A DNA stretch of 64,000 nt from CAVTUU01 sp045804965 (GCA_045804965.1 JBJMMD010000025.1:1-64000); one strand, 5' to 3'; counted from the first letter of the stretch, positions 36,130 through 45,296 are shown. The notes: generated from the letters alone by a model not told the origin. A program made the numbers and translations.

Positions 36130-37110
36130 TTACAGCGGAGTGATCGCGTTAGCAGGATCGGACGCCCAATACGCCCAACCCCAGTCGTAGATCGTCACAT
36201 TGGGAAAGCCAAGCAGTTTGAGCACGAGCCAAGTGTGCCCCGCTTCCACGCCAAATCGCGCATAGAGCACGACCGCGCGGTCGAGGCTGATCCCGAGTGC
36301 GGCCAACTTCGCGGAAATGTCGGCAGCGGGTAACAGATGACCCTGATCGTCGGCAAACGCTTCCGACCATGGAAACGAGATCGCGCCGGGAATGCGGCCG
36401 AGGGGGAGACTGCCGTTGAGGTCGTCTTTCGTTTCCGATAGGGTGCGGACATCGACGAGCGCCGTTCCCGCCGTCGCTAAGAGGTCTTCGAATTGCCGCG
36501 TTTCCACGAAATAACCGTCGCGCGGCGCGATCGTCGGCGGGGCGACGCCAGGTGGTTTGACTTCGCCGGAATCAACATCGAAGCTGGCGCTACGCCAGAC
36601 GTCGAGCCCGCCTTCGAGCACAGCCGCGTTGTCGTGTCCAAGAAAGCGCAGGAACCAGACCAGATGAGCGGCCCACCGGCCCCAGTCATCGTCATAGGCG
36701 ACGACAAATGACTGATCGTCAATGCCGAGATCTTCGAGGATTTGTGATCTCGGCGACTGGTCAAATGTTCCGTCCGGCTGCTCGCCGCCAGGTCGAATCA
36801 CCGATCCATAGACTTCCTTGTTTTGGTCCATTGTGTCCTGCCACCAGGCATGGACGGCGCCGGGAATATGCGCGTGTTTGTATGTGCGCAACGGAGAGCT
36901 ATCGAGAACTCGGACGCTCATGGCAGGATTGGTCAAGGCTTGCTTAAGCCATGCGGGATCGACGAGAAACGGCGGATCACCGTTGCCGGGGAATGACGGT
37001 AGAGCAAGTGCTGCTGGACGAGCACTTCGCAGCAGAGCGAAACCGGCAATCGCCGAGCCAATGGCGTTTTGGAGGACTGACCGTCGGGTCAGGTAGAGGT
37101 CCGGTCTCAT
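36130..37110 (-). CDS. Exported tandem rhodanese-like protein without the catalytic cysteine
   Basis: I start at the ATG 37110, which gives a 326-residue protein with a Tat-like leader (LTRRSVLQNAIGSAIAGFAL); upstream codons are not protein-like and the ribosome binding site is weak. Two rhodanese domains (about 48-175 and 195-320) show typical elements: HIPGAVHAWW, VVAYDDDWGRWAAHLVWFLR, LEGGLDVWR, ALVDVRTLSE and RIPGAISFPW. In active thiosulfate sulfurtransferases the C-terminal loop starts with Cys (YCRTG). Here it is YARFG, Ala284, and there is no other Cys nearby. So the enzyme activity is probably lost or changed, and a binding role remains possible. Confidence 0.82.
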   Translation of the reverse strand: MRPDLYLTRRSVLQNAIGSAIAGFALLRSARPAALALPSFPGNGDPPFLVDPAWLKQALTNPAMSVRVLDSSPLRTYKHAHIPGAVHAWWQDTMDQNKEVYGSVIRPGGEQPDGTFDQSPRSQILEDLGIDDQSFVVAYDDDWGRWAAHLVWFLRFLGHDNAAVLEGGLDVWRSASFDVDSGEVKPPGVAPPTIAPRDGYFVETRQFEDLLATAGTALVDVRTLSETKDDLNGSLPLGRIPGAISFPWSEAFADDQGHLLPAADISAKLAALGISLDRAVVLYARFGVEAGHTWLVLKLLGFPNVTIYDWGWAYWASDPANAITPL

Positions 37111-37347
37111 GAGCGAGAAGTCTAATCGACCTACTCGGGCGACGGAAGCGCGTTGACTGCGAACAGGAAACGTCCCGCGCCCAGCTGAGCACGGGACACC
37201 GATTCCATTGGTGGAAGAAGTAGCGTCTGACGGGTCTGCCGTTCGCCGCATGGCTCCTGATGGCCGTAGAAGCAGAAACTCTCTACTCCAGACGCTACCA
37301 GGCATAATTATGAGCCTTAGTCAAACCGCCTTCAGACGGTTTTGTCC

Positions 37348-38112
37348 CTACTGGAGTTCGAAGGCCATCGAGACATCGACTGATACTTCAGTCGAGCCGG
37401 TTTCGACCGGCGTGCCGGCCGCGCCCTTGGCCGAATCAGCCGCGGCGTAAGGGATTGGGGGCGGAGTGGTGCTGGTGTTTTCGTTGATCGAGACGACGCG
37501 GCCGAGCGTCATACTGGCGGCGTCGGCAAGTTCCTGCGCCTTCCTGGTGGCATCTTGCACGGCCAGTTTACGAGCTTGCGAGGCCGGGCCAGTGGTGTCG
37601 TCGACATAGAAACTGATGCCGTAGATGTTGTTCGCGCCGGCCCCTACCACCGCGTCGAGCAAATCCCCGACTTTCTTGACGTCGCGGACGATGACGTTGA
37701 CCTGGTTGGTGACCTGAAAACCGGTGATCGCGCCGGCGGCGCCTGAGTTGTCGTAGTTGCGAAGTACATAGACGCTGTAGTTGACGGTCTGAATGTCCTT
37801 GTCCTTGACGCCGGCTTTCTTCAACGCCGTCAAGATCGCCGTCATTTGATCCGCAGCGGCGGCTTGGGCCTCGGAGAGCGTCGGCTTCGTGACGTCAACG
37901 CCGAGCACGATTGACGCCGTGTCTGGGGGCAACGACACGGAGCCATGGCCGTTAACCGAGACCGTCGCCGGGTTTTGGCCACCGCCCGTAGTCGGCGTGG
38001 CGTCTTGTGCCTTGGCAAAGCTCATCGTGCCCACCAAGCCGGTGAGGGTAAGCATTGCGGCCATGGCGCCGATCGCAATCTTGGAGCGGACACCGCCAAA
38101 CAAACCATTCAT
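37348..38112 (-). CDS. SIMPL-domain (DUF541) exported protein
   Basis: AGGAGG lies 5 bases before the ATG at 38112. The 254-residue product has a signal peptide (about 8-37), a Thr/Gly linker and a SIMPL domain: ATVSVNGHGSVSLPPDTASI, VLGVDVTKPTLSEAQAAAAD, DIQTVNYSVYVLRNYDN, GFQVTNQVNVIVRDVKKVGD and ATRKAQELADAASMTLGRVV. Members form oligomeric periplasmic or surface proteins; the function is poorly known, with proposed links to oxidative stress. The gene lies in a minus-strand block of envelope genes behind the sigma/anti-sigma pair, though 350 bases separate it from the anti-sigma gene. Confidence 0.88.
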   Translation of the reverse strand: MNGLFGGVRSKIAIGAMAAMLTLTGLVGTMSFAKAQDATPTTGGGQNPATVSVNGHGSVSLPPDTASIVLGVDVTKPTLSEAQAAAADQMTAILTALKKAGVKDKDIQTVNYSVYVLRNYDNSGAAGAITGFQVTNQVNVIVRDVKKVGDLLDAVVGAGANNIYGISFYVDDTTGPASQARKLAVQDATRKAQELADAASMTLGRVVSINENTSTTPPPIPYAAADSAKGAAGTPVETGSTEVSVDVSMAFELQ

Positions 38113-38461
38113 TCTGACCTCCTCTGGTCGAACACACAATACGTTTTATCGATGGCGGTTCCGTTGTTGCCAGTCGCTCCGCCGCTGGAAGAAGGACGTT
38201 GGAGATCTGAAATTAGTTCCATCTTAATTGAATTTCTTGTTCTGCCCGTCGTCATGCCGGACTGACCCTCTGCCATGGTGAGACGGAATCGAAGCATCTC
38301 ATTCATCGCAAAGAACCCGAGTGCTCATGGCGAGATTCTTCGCATCGCTCAGCATGACGGGAGGTGAGGTACGGAGAAAGACGGAGAAGAAGGTGCTCGA
38401 AATGACGGAGTGGGAGCGCCCAGGACGACGGTGCGGGCGTTCAGGATGGCGAGGGTGGCAC
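38113..38461. repeat. Intergenic with common repeat fragment
   Basis: The stretch around 38320-38362 (GAGATTCTTCGCATCGCTCA, then GCATGACGGG) belongs to a widespread intergenic repeat family. A related fragment is at 19870-19885 in the other orientation. No gene or promoter is supported. Confidence 0.45.
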
Positions 38462-39373
38462 CTAGGAGTGTCGGAAACGTTCGAGGCCGATCCACGTGAC
38501 GATGAGCCAGGCGAGCAACAGCGCCAACGCGATCTCGGCGATGCGCCAATTGCGTTCGTTGCCGCCCGAGGTACCGCTTGTGGATGGCGGGACGGCGATC
38601 GCGGTCGGCTGCGGAGTCGTAGTCGGCTCCGGCGTGGGGGTCGGTGTAACAGTAGAGGTGGCAGTTGCCGTTGGCGGCGACGGGGAAGAAAGAGCTTCCT
38701 CGGGCGCAGCCGCGCCTGCTGCTTGGATCTCGTCGGTTTGCGTTGACTCAGCGGCATTTGCGGCAGCCGAGTCGGCTGCGGAATTGGTTTCGCGCCCGCT
38801 TCCGGGTAACGCTTCCTTCTGTTGCGCCGCGGCTTGGGCGGCCGCAGTGGGGGCGACTGATTGAAGTTCGGCCGGTTCGGCCTGGAACAGCGTGCTGGCT
38901 TCGGCGGTGCTCGTTGGAGGAACCGAGATTCCAGGCTGCGTCGAGGGCGCTTGCGAAGGTGCGGTGACATCGTGGTTGCTTGGCTGCTCATTGCGGTTGG
39001 TGAGCACGTCGCCGGCGATGACGACGAGGAGCAGCAAGGTGACCGCGGCTGTGGCCGTGCGCAGCACCGGCATTCCGCCCAGGAGACGGTCTAACCACCG
39101 GTTGTCGTTGTTCCGCGGTTCAACGGCGTAGTCAGGTCCAAGTTGAAAGGACTTCGCGAGTTGTGGCTCGGGCAGGCTGCGGAGCAGCAGCGTCGTCGCG
39201 CGAAGGCTACGCAATTCCTCCTGGCAGATCGCGCAGGTCGCGAGGTGAGCGGTAGCCGCCTCCCGCTCGCGAGCAGGGAGTTGGCCGTCGATATAGGCGC
39301 TCAGCGTTTCAAACGGCAAATGTCGCCCGTCGCCACGTGTGCCTGGATTGTGGTCAATTTCGTCGTTCGTCAT
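38462..39373 (-). CDS. Anti-sigma factor with zinc-finger domain and Thr-Pro-rich external part
   Basis: Start placed at ATG 39373 (MTNDEIDHN); an in-frame ATG at 39394 is possible, with only weak ribosome binding sites for both. The N-terminus (about 25-65) is the anti-sigma zinc fold: LSAYIDGQLPAREREAATAH, LATCAICQEEL with the HxxxCxxC ligands. A membrane helix (about 100-122) is followed by a long Ala/Gln/Pro/Thr-rich region outside and, unusually, a second membrane helix at the end (about 282-298). It holds the sigma factor encoded just upstream inactive until a signal at the membrane arrives. Confidence 0.87.
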   Translation of the reverse strand: MTNDEIDHNPGTRGDGRHLPFETLSAYIDGQLPAREREAATAHLATCAICQEELRSLRATTLLLRSLPEPQLAKSFQLGPDYAVEPRNNDNRWLDRLLGGMPVLRTATAAVTLLLLVVIAGDVLTNRNEQPSNHDVTAPSQAPSTQPGISVPPTSTAEASTLFQAEPAELQSVAPTAAAQAAAQQKEALPGSGRETNSAADSAAANAAESTQTDEIQAAGAAAPEEALSSPSPPTATATSTVTPTPTPEPTTTPQPTAIAVPPSTSGTSGGNERNWRIAEIALALLLAWLIVTWIGLERFRHS

Positions 39374-39412
39374 CACATCCAAAGGGCATGGCACTTTGCC
39401 AGGGCCTGTTCC

Positions 39413-40084
39413 TCACTCGTTAGATAGACGGATATACCTCGCAAAGTGTTCCATTGTTGCGGGATCGTCGCGCAACGTATCCCGCAATTTGCCTCGGGCT
39501 CGGCTGAGGCGAGATTTGACCGTGCCAACCGCGCTGCCGCTGATCGCGGCCGCGTCTTCGTAGTCGTACCCGTAAAGATCGATCAGAAGCACGATCAGCC
39601 GTTGATCGTCTGGCAGTGTTGCCAGCGCTCGTTCCAGATGAGCGGCAAGTTCACCTTGAGCGGCGTGAATCTCGGGATCGTCGATTGCAATCTGGCTCGA
39701 CCAGAGTGGCTCGCGCTCGAATTGCTCATCGTCAAGCGAACCTGCCGGCCGCCGACTGCGGGTGCGCAAGGTGTCGTAGCAGGTGTTGGCCGCGATCCGG
39801 AACAACCACGGCCGGACGAGACCGCCGCGGAAGGCGGCAAGTGAGGTCCACGCTTTGATGAAGGTGTCTTGCGTCGCATCTTCGGCGTCCGCCGGCACGC
39901 GCAACATGCGCATGCAAAGCCCGTAGACAGGGCGTTGGTGGCGGCTGACGAGCACGTTGAATGAAGGGAGATCACCTCTCTGCGCCGCCTTCATCAAGCG
40001 CTCGTCTTGAGCGGATTCGATATCGCTCATCGCCTCACGTTCCGAGTCGGCGACTGGCGATGGAGCTTGGCGAAATCGAAACAT
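39413..40084 (-). CDS. ECF-type RNA polymerase sigma factor
   Basis: The 223-residue protein shows region 2 (FNVLVSRHQRPVYGLCMRML, DAEDATQDTFIKAW), a variable linker and region 4 (ATLPDDQRLIVLLIDLYGYD, EDAAAISGSAVGTVKSRLSR, ARGKLRDTLRDD). An internal ATG at 40030 is an alternative start. It directs transcription of a stress or envelope regulon and is paired with the anti-sigma factor 39 bases downstream in the same transcript, the classical layout. Similar to SigE/SigM-like ECF factors of Gram-positive-type bacteria. Its target promoters were not found with confidence in this window. Confidence 0.92.
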   Translation of the reverse strand: MFRFRQAPSPVADSEREAMSDIESAQDERLMKAAQRGDLPSFNVLVSRHQRPVYGLCMRMLRVPADAEDATQDTFIKAWTSLAAFRGGLVRPWLFRIAANTCYDTLRTRSRRPAGSLDDEQFEREPLWSSQIAIDDPEIHAAQGELAAHLERALATLPDDQRLIVLLIDLYGYDYEDAAAISGSAVGTVKSRLSRARGKLRDTLRDDPATMEHFARYIRLSNE

Positions 40085-40111
40085 TAACCGCGCCTGACGA
40101 TCGACAAGGCG

Positions 40112-41146
40112 TTACGCGGGCGGCAGTAAGGCGACACGTTCGAGCACGTTCGGATTGGCGATGGTTCTCGGCTGGCGGCCGCGAAGGACAGCGAGCGCTC
40201 CTTCAAGGGCATCGATGCGGACTTGGCGTCGAGACCGCTCCGAGTAGTACGCCGCGTGTGGGGTCAAAATAACGTTCGGCAATCTGTACAGCGGCGAATC
40301 GAGCGGCAACGGTTCTGGATAGACGACGTCCAGCGCGGCGGCCGCGATCGTGCCACTCGATAGGGCGTCGACAGCGGCGTCAAGGTCGAGGACCGGACCG
40401 CGTGCGGTGTTGACGAGCACAGCACTCGGTTTCATCAGACCGAGCTCACGCGTGCCGATCATGCCTTCAGTCTCGTTTGTCAGAGGACAATGGAGCGAGA
40501 CGATATCGGCGGTTTGCAGCAGGTCGTCGAGGGCGACGAGCTGGGCGCCGGCGTCGGCGGCCGTCCTTGAAGGAATAAAAGGATCGGCGGCGAGCACAGT
40601 CAAACCAAATGCCAGCGCTCGCTTCCCCACTGCGCGGCCAATCCGGCCGAGCCCGACGATGCCTAGTATCTGTTCTCGAAGTGGTTGAATCGGGCCGCGC
40701 AGAATGCGGTCCATCATGTATTGATGATTGGTCCAAGCGCCGTTGCGGAGATCGTGATCGTACTCGAGGATGCGGCGGTTGAGGCCCAAGATCAAGGCGA
40801 GGGTGTGATCGGCGACTTCATTCGTGCAGTAATCGGGACTGTGGGTGATGACGATGCCCAGCTCGGCAGCGGCGTCGAGATCGATGTGATCCAAGCCGAC
40901 GGCGCGGCGGCTGATGACTTTGCAGTTGGCGAGATTAGAAAGCACACGACGAGTGATCGCTTCCCGCGAGCTAATCACGAGCGCGTCCGCGTGGTGCGCC
41001 AGTGAAATCAAGTCATCTTCCGTCTCGGCCGCGCCGCCACTCAGCTCGAGGTCCATGTCCTGGATCTGGCTGAGCGCGCTTTCTTCCCAATCGAACTCGT
41101 AGCGATCGGACGCAATCACCAAGCGAAATCGCGGTTTTCCCGGCAT
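40112..41146 (-). CDS. D-isomer-specific 2-hydroxyacid dehydrogenase, CtBP-like
   Basis: The ATG at 41146 is preceded by GGAG at 9 bases; a GTG six codons upstream is less likely. The 344-residue product has the NAD motif GIVGLGRIGRAVG, catalytic Arg in NTARGPVLD, Glu in YPEPLPLDSP and His in LTPHAAYYS. The SPDYCTNEVADHTLALILGL stretch and the HAAYYSERS end are typical of the C-terminal-binding-protein subgroup of this family. It interconverts a 2-hydroxy acid and a 2-oxo acid with NAD(H); the natural substrate is not deducible. It lies upstream of the sigma gene, separated by only 27 bases, so co-transcription is possible. Confidence 0.88.
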   Translation of the reverse strand: MPGKPRFRLVIASDRYEFDWEESALSQIQDMDLELSGGAAETEDDLISLAHHADALVISSREAITRRVLSNLANCKVISRRAVGLDHIDLDAAAELGIVITHSPDYCTNEVADHTLALILGLNRRILEYDHDLRNGAWTNHQYMMDRILRGPIQPLREQILGIVGLGRIGRAVGKRALAFGLTVLAADPFIPSRTAADAGAQLVALDDLLQTADIVSLHCPLTNETEGMIGTRELGLMKPSAVLVNTARGPVLDLDAAVDALSSGTIAAAALDVVYPEPLPLDSPLYRLPNVILTPHAAYYSERSRRQVRIDALEGALAVLRGRQPRTIANPNVLERVALLPPA

Positions 41147-41673
41147 GCCCGCACACTCCGTCACTGAGTGCGACGTCGATCGTCTCCCGTGACAACGTCA
41201 TCTCGCGCCGCAACTATCGCATAGACGCAGCGAGGGAGGGGATGGTTACTGCGGATGGCACATAGAAAGCAGGAGTGATTCATATGTTGGTGTTCGTTCT
41301 TGACGGTACATTCTCCCAACGAGTGCTACGGCGCCGCACCGCGAAGGAACAGAAATCTCCGCACTTCTCGGCCGGGGCTCACCATGATGAAGCCGGTCCA
41401 AGGCAGAACCGCGGGGCAGAATGGTGGTGAAAGGGCTGCAGTCCGCGGTGGCGTACAGCCGTACACCTGAGCCCGCACACGACCCTGGGCGCCATCGCAA
41501 ACCGGCGCTGTCATGACGAGAGCGCCGACCTTGCTCCTCTGCGAAATCCGGGCGCGAAACCGCTTGCTCAATCCTGAGGGGTCGCTTAGAAAGGGACAGC
41601 AGAGAAAGGGTCCTCTGGGCCGGGAGCGCGGCGACCGTGCACGGAGGCGGGCCAAAGATTGTCGGTCGATAAT

Positions 41674-41721
41674 AAAAGCTGTCCTGTCCGGGACACAAAC
41701 TAACAGTCCCGACAAGCTTTT
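41674..41721. repeat. Long imperfect inverted repeat
   Basis: AAAAGCTGTC...CGGGAC (41674-41694) faces GTCCCGACAAGCTTTT (41706-41721). The T-rich outer ends on both strands make it resemble a bidirectional terminator, though no gene ends next to it. Confidence 0.4.
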
Positions 41722-41882
41722 CGCATGCTCCCCGTGACTGGCCGCTCCACCACGTCAACGCCCCGCAACGGACGTGGATTCCTGACCTGTCCCGCGAAAA
41801 CCTGGTCTCGAAAGGCTACCCCGCATTTTGCCTTCCGGCCATTGATCTTCGCGGTGGGGAGCCACTGCTCGGCTCCTCGGGA

Positions 41883-41894
41883 CTGTACGTACAG
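41883..41894. promoter_or_regulatory. Palindrome CTGTACGTACAG
   Basis: A perfect 12-base palindrome with a further half-site CGTACAC at about 41901. Related to sites at 13484 and 58831. It may control the gene at 42129 or an unrecognised transcript. Confidence 0.4.
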
Positions 41895-42128
41895 AATAAA
41901 CGTACACCGACATCTTGTCAAGAGGGTAGGCACGGCAGTTTCGATTTTCGTCTGATATTGGCCGATTGTCTGGCCGCTCAGTCACCGCCACGAGGATGTT
42001 CACGCGATCAACAACGACACAACCAAGCAGGAGCGGCTAGAATGCGAGCGATCAGTAAACTGCCCCGCTCAGGCTTGCGGTCGTTCATGCGGAGCGGGCG
42101 CGGTCATCTGCGGTCCGATGAAACATAA

Positions 42129-42947
42129 TTGGTCAGTACGAATAAGCAGCTGTTGCGGGCGAGGCGCCGTTTCGTTGGGGGGCGCTACGTGGATTTCGTC
42201 ATAGCGGGATTTGGGTTCGGAGCTTTCCTGTTGCTGCTCGGATTGGCCGCGCGGGATCTCGGCCCACGCTTGGTGCCGAAAGTTCAAGCATCGTCGAGCT
42301 TATCTTCGGACGCAAACGCTGGGTCGCGCAAAGCAACGCTGCGGCGATTAGTACCCCTTGCCGGACTAACGATCATGATCGGCGGCGCGGCAGTGATCGC
42401 CGCGACATTCGCCGGCATTTTTTTCCAGCTGGCAGATCGCGCCGCCGGACGGCTCGTTCTGGCGACGTCGTTGGGGGCGCTGCTCCTGGTTGGCATTCGG
42501 CTGCCGCTCTTGGCGAGGGCGAAACCGAAAACCGAGCGGCTTAGTAAGCCGCGCCGACCGGCGCCGCCTCCACGAAATCGAGCGCGGCCCGCTAAATCCC
42601 GGCAATCTTGGTCCGCGAACGGGAAGGCGGAGACTTCACCGTCCCGTGAGAACCAACGTCCGGCGCCACTGCTAAGAAGGCAACCAGCCCGAATTGAAGA
42701 ACCTCCTGAAGCGCCGGCTGTCGGGTCATGGGGCTTTCCAGATTTGCCAAATATCTTCGACTCCGATGAACCAATCCAAACCGGCCTGCTCGAACGATTG
42801 CTGGCCGAGGACCCGAACTGGCATCAAGATGGACAAGAGCCCACCGAAAAAGACGACGCTGCACAGGGGGAACCCCAACCAGAAGAGTCAACCGAGGCCG
42901 CGACGACATCCGAAACAGTTCTCCCAGAGCGGCCGGCTGAGTCCTAA
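42129..42947 (+). CDS. Hypothetical membrane protein with charged Pro-rich tail
   Basis: The frame opens with TTG at 42129; a GTG at 42189 preceded by GGGGGG is an alternative that would start right before the first membrane helix. The product (272 residues at most) has a membrane segment (about 23-42), two more in residues 75-125, and then 140 residues of Arg/Pro/Glu/Ser-rich, presumably disordered cytoplasmic tail. One island in that tail, GSWGFPDLPNIFD, is more conserved-looking. No family recognised. It stands alone between an empty region and the DUF1786 gene. Confidence 0.6.
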   Translation: MVSTNKQLLRARRRFVGGRYVDFVIAGFGFGAFLLLLGLAARDLGPRLVPKVQASSSLSSDANAGSRKATLRRLVPLAGLTIMIGGAAVIAATFAGIFFQLADRAAGRLVLATSLGALLLVGIRLPLLARAKPKTERLSKPRRPAPPPRNRARPAKSRQSWSANGKAETSPSRENQRPAPLLRRQPARIEEPPEAPAVGSWGFPDLPNIFDSDEPIQTGLLERLLAEDPNWHQDGQEPTEKDDAAQGEPQPEESTEAATTSETVLPERPAES

Positions 42948-43133
42948 TGCGAGTTGACCGATGGCGCAGCCTCGCAGTAGGGAAGCTGTGCCCGCTTGCT
43001 GGCAACGACGGTTGGAAATGGCAAGCCAGGCCGCATGTTGGCGCACAATCCAGCCTCAAAATGGTCCGAAAACGCTTCTAGAGAGTACGATCCGATCAGC
43101 GTGTGCTCGTAAATCGTAGTGTGAGGCTCGTTC

Positions 43134-44276
43134 ATGCATTCCCATGATGGTCAGGATCATTCGCATCCCGATCTCTTGCAGTCCGGCGGCTCTGATGGGC
43201 TGCGGATTCTGGCGATCGATGTCGGCGCGGGGACGCAGGATGTGCTCGTCTACGACAGCCGGACAACACCAGAAAATAGCGTCAAGTTAGTGTTGCCGTC
43301 GCAAACGCAGATCGTCGCTCGTCGGATCAGAGCCGCGACGGCGGCGCACAAGCCCGTCCACCTGACGGGTCAATTGATGGGAGGCGGGGCGTCAAGTGGT
43401 GCGGCCCATGACCACCTCGCGCACGGGTTGCGCGTGACGTCGACGGCCGAAGCGGCACGCACGCTGCACAACGATCCCGCGCGTGTTGCAAAGCTCGGGG
43501 TCGAAATTTGCAAAGAAGCTCCGGCCGACGCAGTGGAGATTCGCCTGCAGGATGTCGATCTCGACGGGCTGGCGCATGCGCTTGCGACGTTCGACGTCGA
43601 CTTGCCGGCGACCGTCGCAATCGCCGTTCAGGACCATGGCTTCCGGCCGGGCGCGGGCAACAACGCGGTTCGTTTTGAGTATTTGCAAGGACTACTCGAC
43701 AATGGCGGCGATCTCGCGGCCATGATCTACCAGGTTCCTCCCGCCGGAATGACGCGGATGGAAGCCGTCGCCGAAACTGCGCCCGGTTGTTACCTCATGG
43801 ACACCGGAGCCGCGGCCGTCCTCGGCGCGCTTGGCGATCCTGTCGTCGCGCGTGCGGCAGAAGATGACGGGGCGATTTTGATCAATGTCGGGAATATGCA
43901 TACATTCGCGACGCTGGTCAAAAATCGACGCCTGTACGGCCTGTTCGAGCATCACACCGGCGGGATCAGCGCGGAGATCATTCACGAGCTTGTTGAGCTG
44001 CTCCGCGGCGGCCGGATCGACGCCTCGCGATTTCACGAGGAATTCGATGGGCACGGCGCGGCGCTTAATCCAACCTATCTAAGCGAGCAGCCCTTTCAGT
44101 TTGTCGCGGTCACCGGACCGAATCGTGAAATCGCACGATCGCTCGGCTATCACGAAGCTGCTCCCCACGGCGACATGATGCTTTCCGGGGCGTTTGGACT
44201 CGTCGAAGGCGTGCTTCTCGCGCTCGAGGGAAGTAACCAGCGGATCGGTCATTCGCTGATCGCCAAGGCGCTCTGA
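43134..44276 (+). CDS. DUF1786 protein (pyruvate formate-lyase-activating-like annotation)
   Basis: GAGG 7 bases before the ATG supports this start. The 380-residue protein matches DUF1786 throughout: LRILAIDVGAGTQDVLVYDS (an actin-like ATPase phosphate-1 loop), NSVKLVLPSQTQIVARRI, HLTGQLMGGGASSGAAH, GAILINVGNMHTFATLV and the C-terminal GAFGLVEGVLLAL. Family members are often labelled pyruvate formate-lyase activating protein, but they lack the radical-SAM cysteines and the label is not experimentally based. An ASKHA-type nucleotide-binding fold is likely. The first 20 residues are His/Asp-rich (HSHDGQDHSH) and could bind metal. Function unknown. Confidence 0.85.
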   Translation: MHSHDGQDHSHPDLLQSGGSDGLRILAIDVGAGTQDVLVYDSRTTPENSVKLVLPSQTQIVARRIRAATAAHKPVHLTGQLMGGGASSGAAHDHLAHGLRVTSTAEAARTLHNDPARVAKLGVEICKEAPADAVEIRLQDVDLDGLAHALATFDVDLPATVAIAVQDHGFRPGAGNNAVRFEYLQGLLDNGGDLAAMIYQVPPAGMTRMEAVAETAPGCYLMDTGAAAVLGALGDPVVARAAEDDGAILINVGNMHTFATLVKNRRLYGLFEHHTGGISAEIIHELVELLRGGRIDASRFHEEFDGHGAALNPTYLSEQPFQFVAVTGPNREIARSLGYHEAAPHGDMMLSGAFGLVEGVLLALEGSNQRIGHSLIAKAL

Positions 44277-44279
44277 CGA

Positions 44280-45245
44280 TTACGGAACCGGAGTTCCGAG
44301 TGGTGGCGGCGATCGGGTCGGCATCACCTTCGGCGTCTTCGTCGGTCGCGGCGTTTTCGTCCCACTCGGCGTGTTCGTTGGATTTGCGGGTTTGGTCGGC
44401 GTGAACGTCGGAGCTTGAGTTGGAGTCATCGTCGCAGTTAACGGTGGCAACGCCGTATTCGTCGGTGTGCTCGTCGGAACTGGTGTAGATGTCGGCGTGC
44501 TTGTCGCCGGCGGAGGAGTATTGGGCGCTGGTTGAGTCTGGGTCGCCGTCGCCGGAACCCTGGTCTGCGTGCGCGTCGCGCGTGCAGTCGGTGGCGGAGT
44601 GCTTGTCGGGCTCGGGCGCGGCGTTCGTGTCGGCGGCACGAGCGTACTCGCCGGCGTTGGCGCCGTCGTCTTGGTCGGGGCGGGAGCCGGGTTGACCACG
44701 GGAGGAGGAGTCGGACCCTCATTGCTCGGAGGGACGAATGAATCAAACGTGCCAATCGGGGTCGGCGTTGGCGCGGATGTATCCGATGATGGCGTGGGTG
44801 ACTGGATCACTTTTGGTGTTGGCGGTCGGATGACCCTCGGCGTGGGCGTCGGTTCGCCGTTCGGCGTCTCCACCACATCCGCCACGCCGCGGCCGGGAGT
44901 GTCGGATGGGCGGGCGGGTTCGAACGTCGCCGTGGCGCCGGCGGGCGTGGGTGAGCTGACAACGGTCGGCGCGGCGATCGACTTCCACTCGGGCGGGCGG
45001 ACGTTTTGCTGGTCGCTGTTCTTGTTGGCGGGAAGCACGACGTAGGCGAGCACAACAGTCACGCTGGCGGCGATGATCAACGCCGCGATCATCGGCCCGA
45101 AGCGGGTCAACCGTCGAAGCACTGGCCGCAACGAGAGCGCTATTGCACCGGGTGACTTTACGTGCGGCCACGCGCGGTCGCCTCGGCGGCTTCGTTCAAT
45201 TCTTGCGCCAACAGAGCGGCGGGCGGGCTGTTTAGCGTTCAGCAT
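44280..45245 (-). CDS. Single-pass membrane protein with long Thr-Pro-rich outer region
   Basis: The 321-residue product has a basic N-terminus (1-48), one membrane helix (about 51-71) and then 250 residues composed almost entirely of Thr, Pro, Ser and Ala (TPTxT-type runs). The last part is made of short TPTKT/PTNTP repeats. No folded domain can be seen outside the membrane. It probably spans or decorates the cell wall. The start has a weak ribosome binding site. Composition is like the linkers of other exported proteins in this window (1-696, 29036-33550, 38462-39373). It converges with the DUF1786 gene, with 3 bases between the stops. Confidence 0.65.
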   Translation of the reverse strand: MLNAKQPARRSVGARIERSRRGDRAWPHVKSPGAIALSLRPVLRRLTRFGPMIAALIIAASVTVVLAYVVLPANKNSDQQNVRPPEWKSIAAPTVVSSPTPAGATATFEPARPSDTPGRGVADVVETPNGEPTPTPRVIRPPTPKVIQSPTPSSDTSAPTPTPIGTFDSFVPPSNEGPTPPPVVNPAPAPTKTTAPTPASTLVPPTRTPRPSPTSTPPPTARATRTQTRVPATATQTQPAPNTPPPATSTPTSTPVPTSTPTNTALPPLTATMTPTQAPTFTPTKPANPTNTPSGTKTPRPTKTPKVMPTRSPPPLGTPVP

Positions 45246-45296
45246 GGATGCGGGTCACTCTGGTTGCCAACGTCGGCTTGCCAAAGGAAGATATAC

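Larger units (their letters stand above)
41147..42128. other. Nearly 1 kb without a recognisable gene
   Basis: Two overlapping minus-strand frames (about 41246-41758 and 41326-41715) remain open but have no ribosome binding site and no known motif. Structured elements are present: an imperfect long hairpin at 41674-41721 and the palindrome at 41883-41894 with a half-site CGTACAC beside it. The region could hold an unrecognised RNA or decayed DNA; I cannot tell. Confidence 0.45.

Noticed and set aside
41246..41758. Minus-strand 170-codon frame in the empty region
   Set aside because: No start signal and no motif, and a second frame on the same strand is open equally long. Not enough to call a gene.
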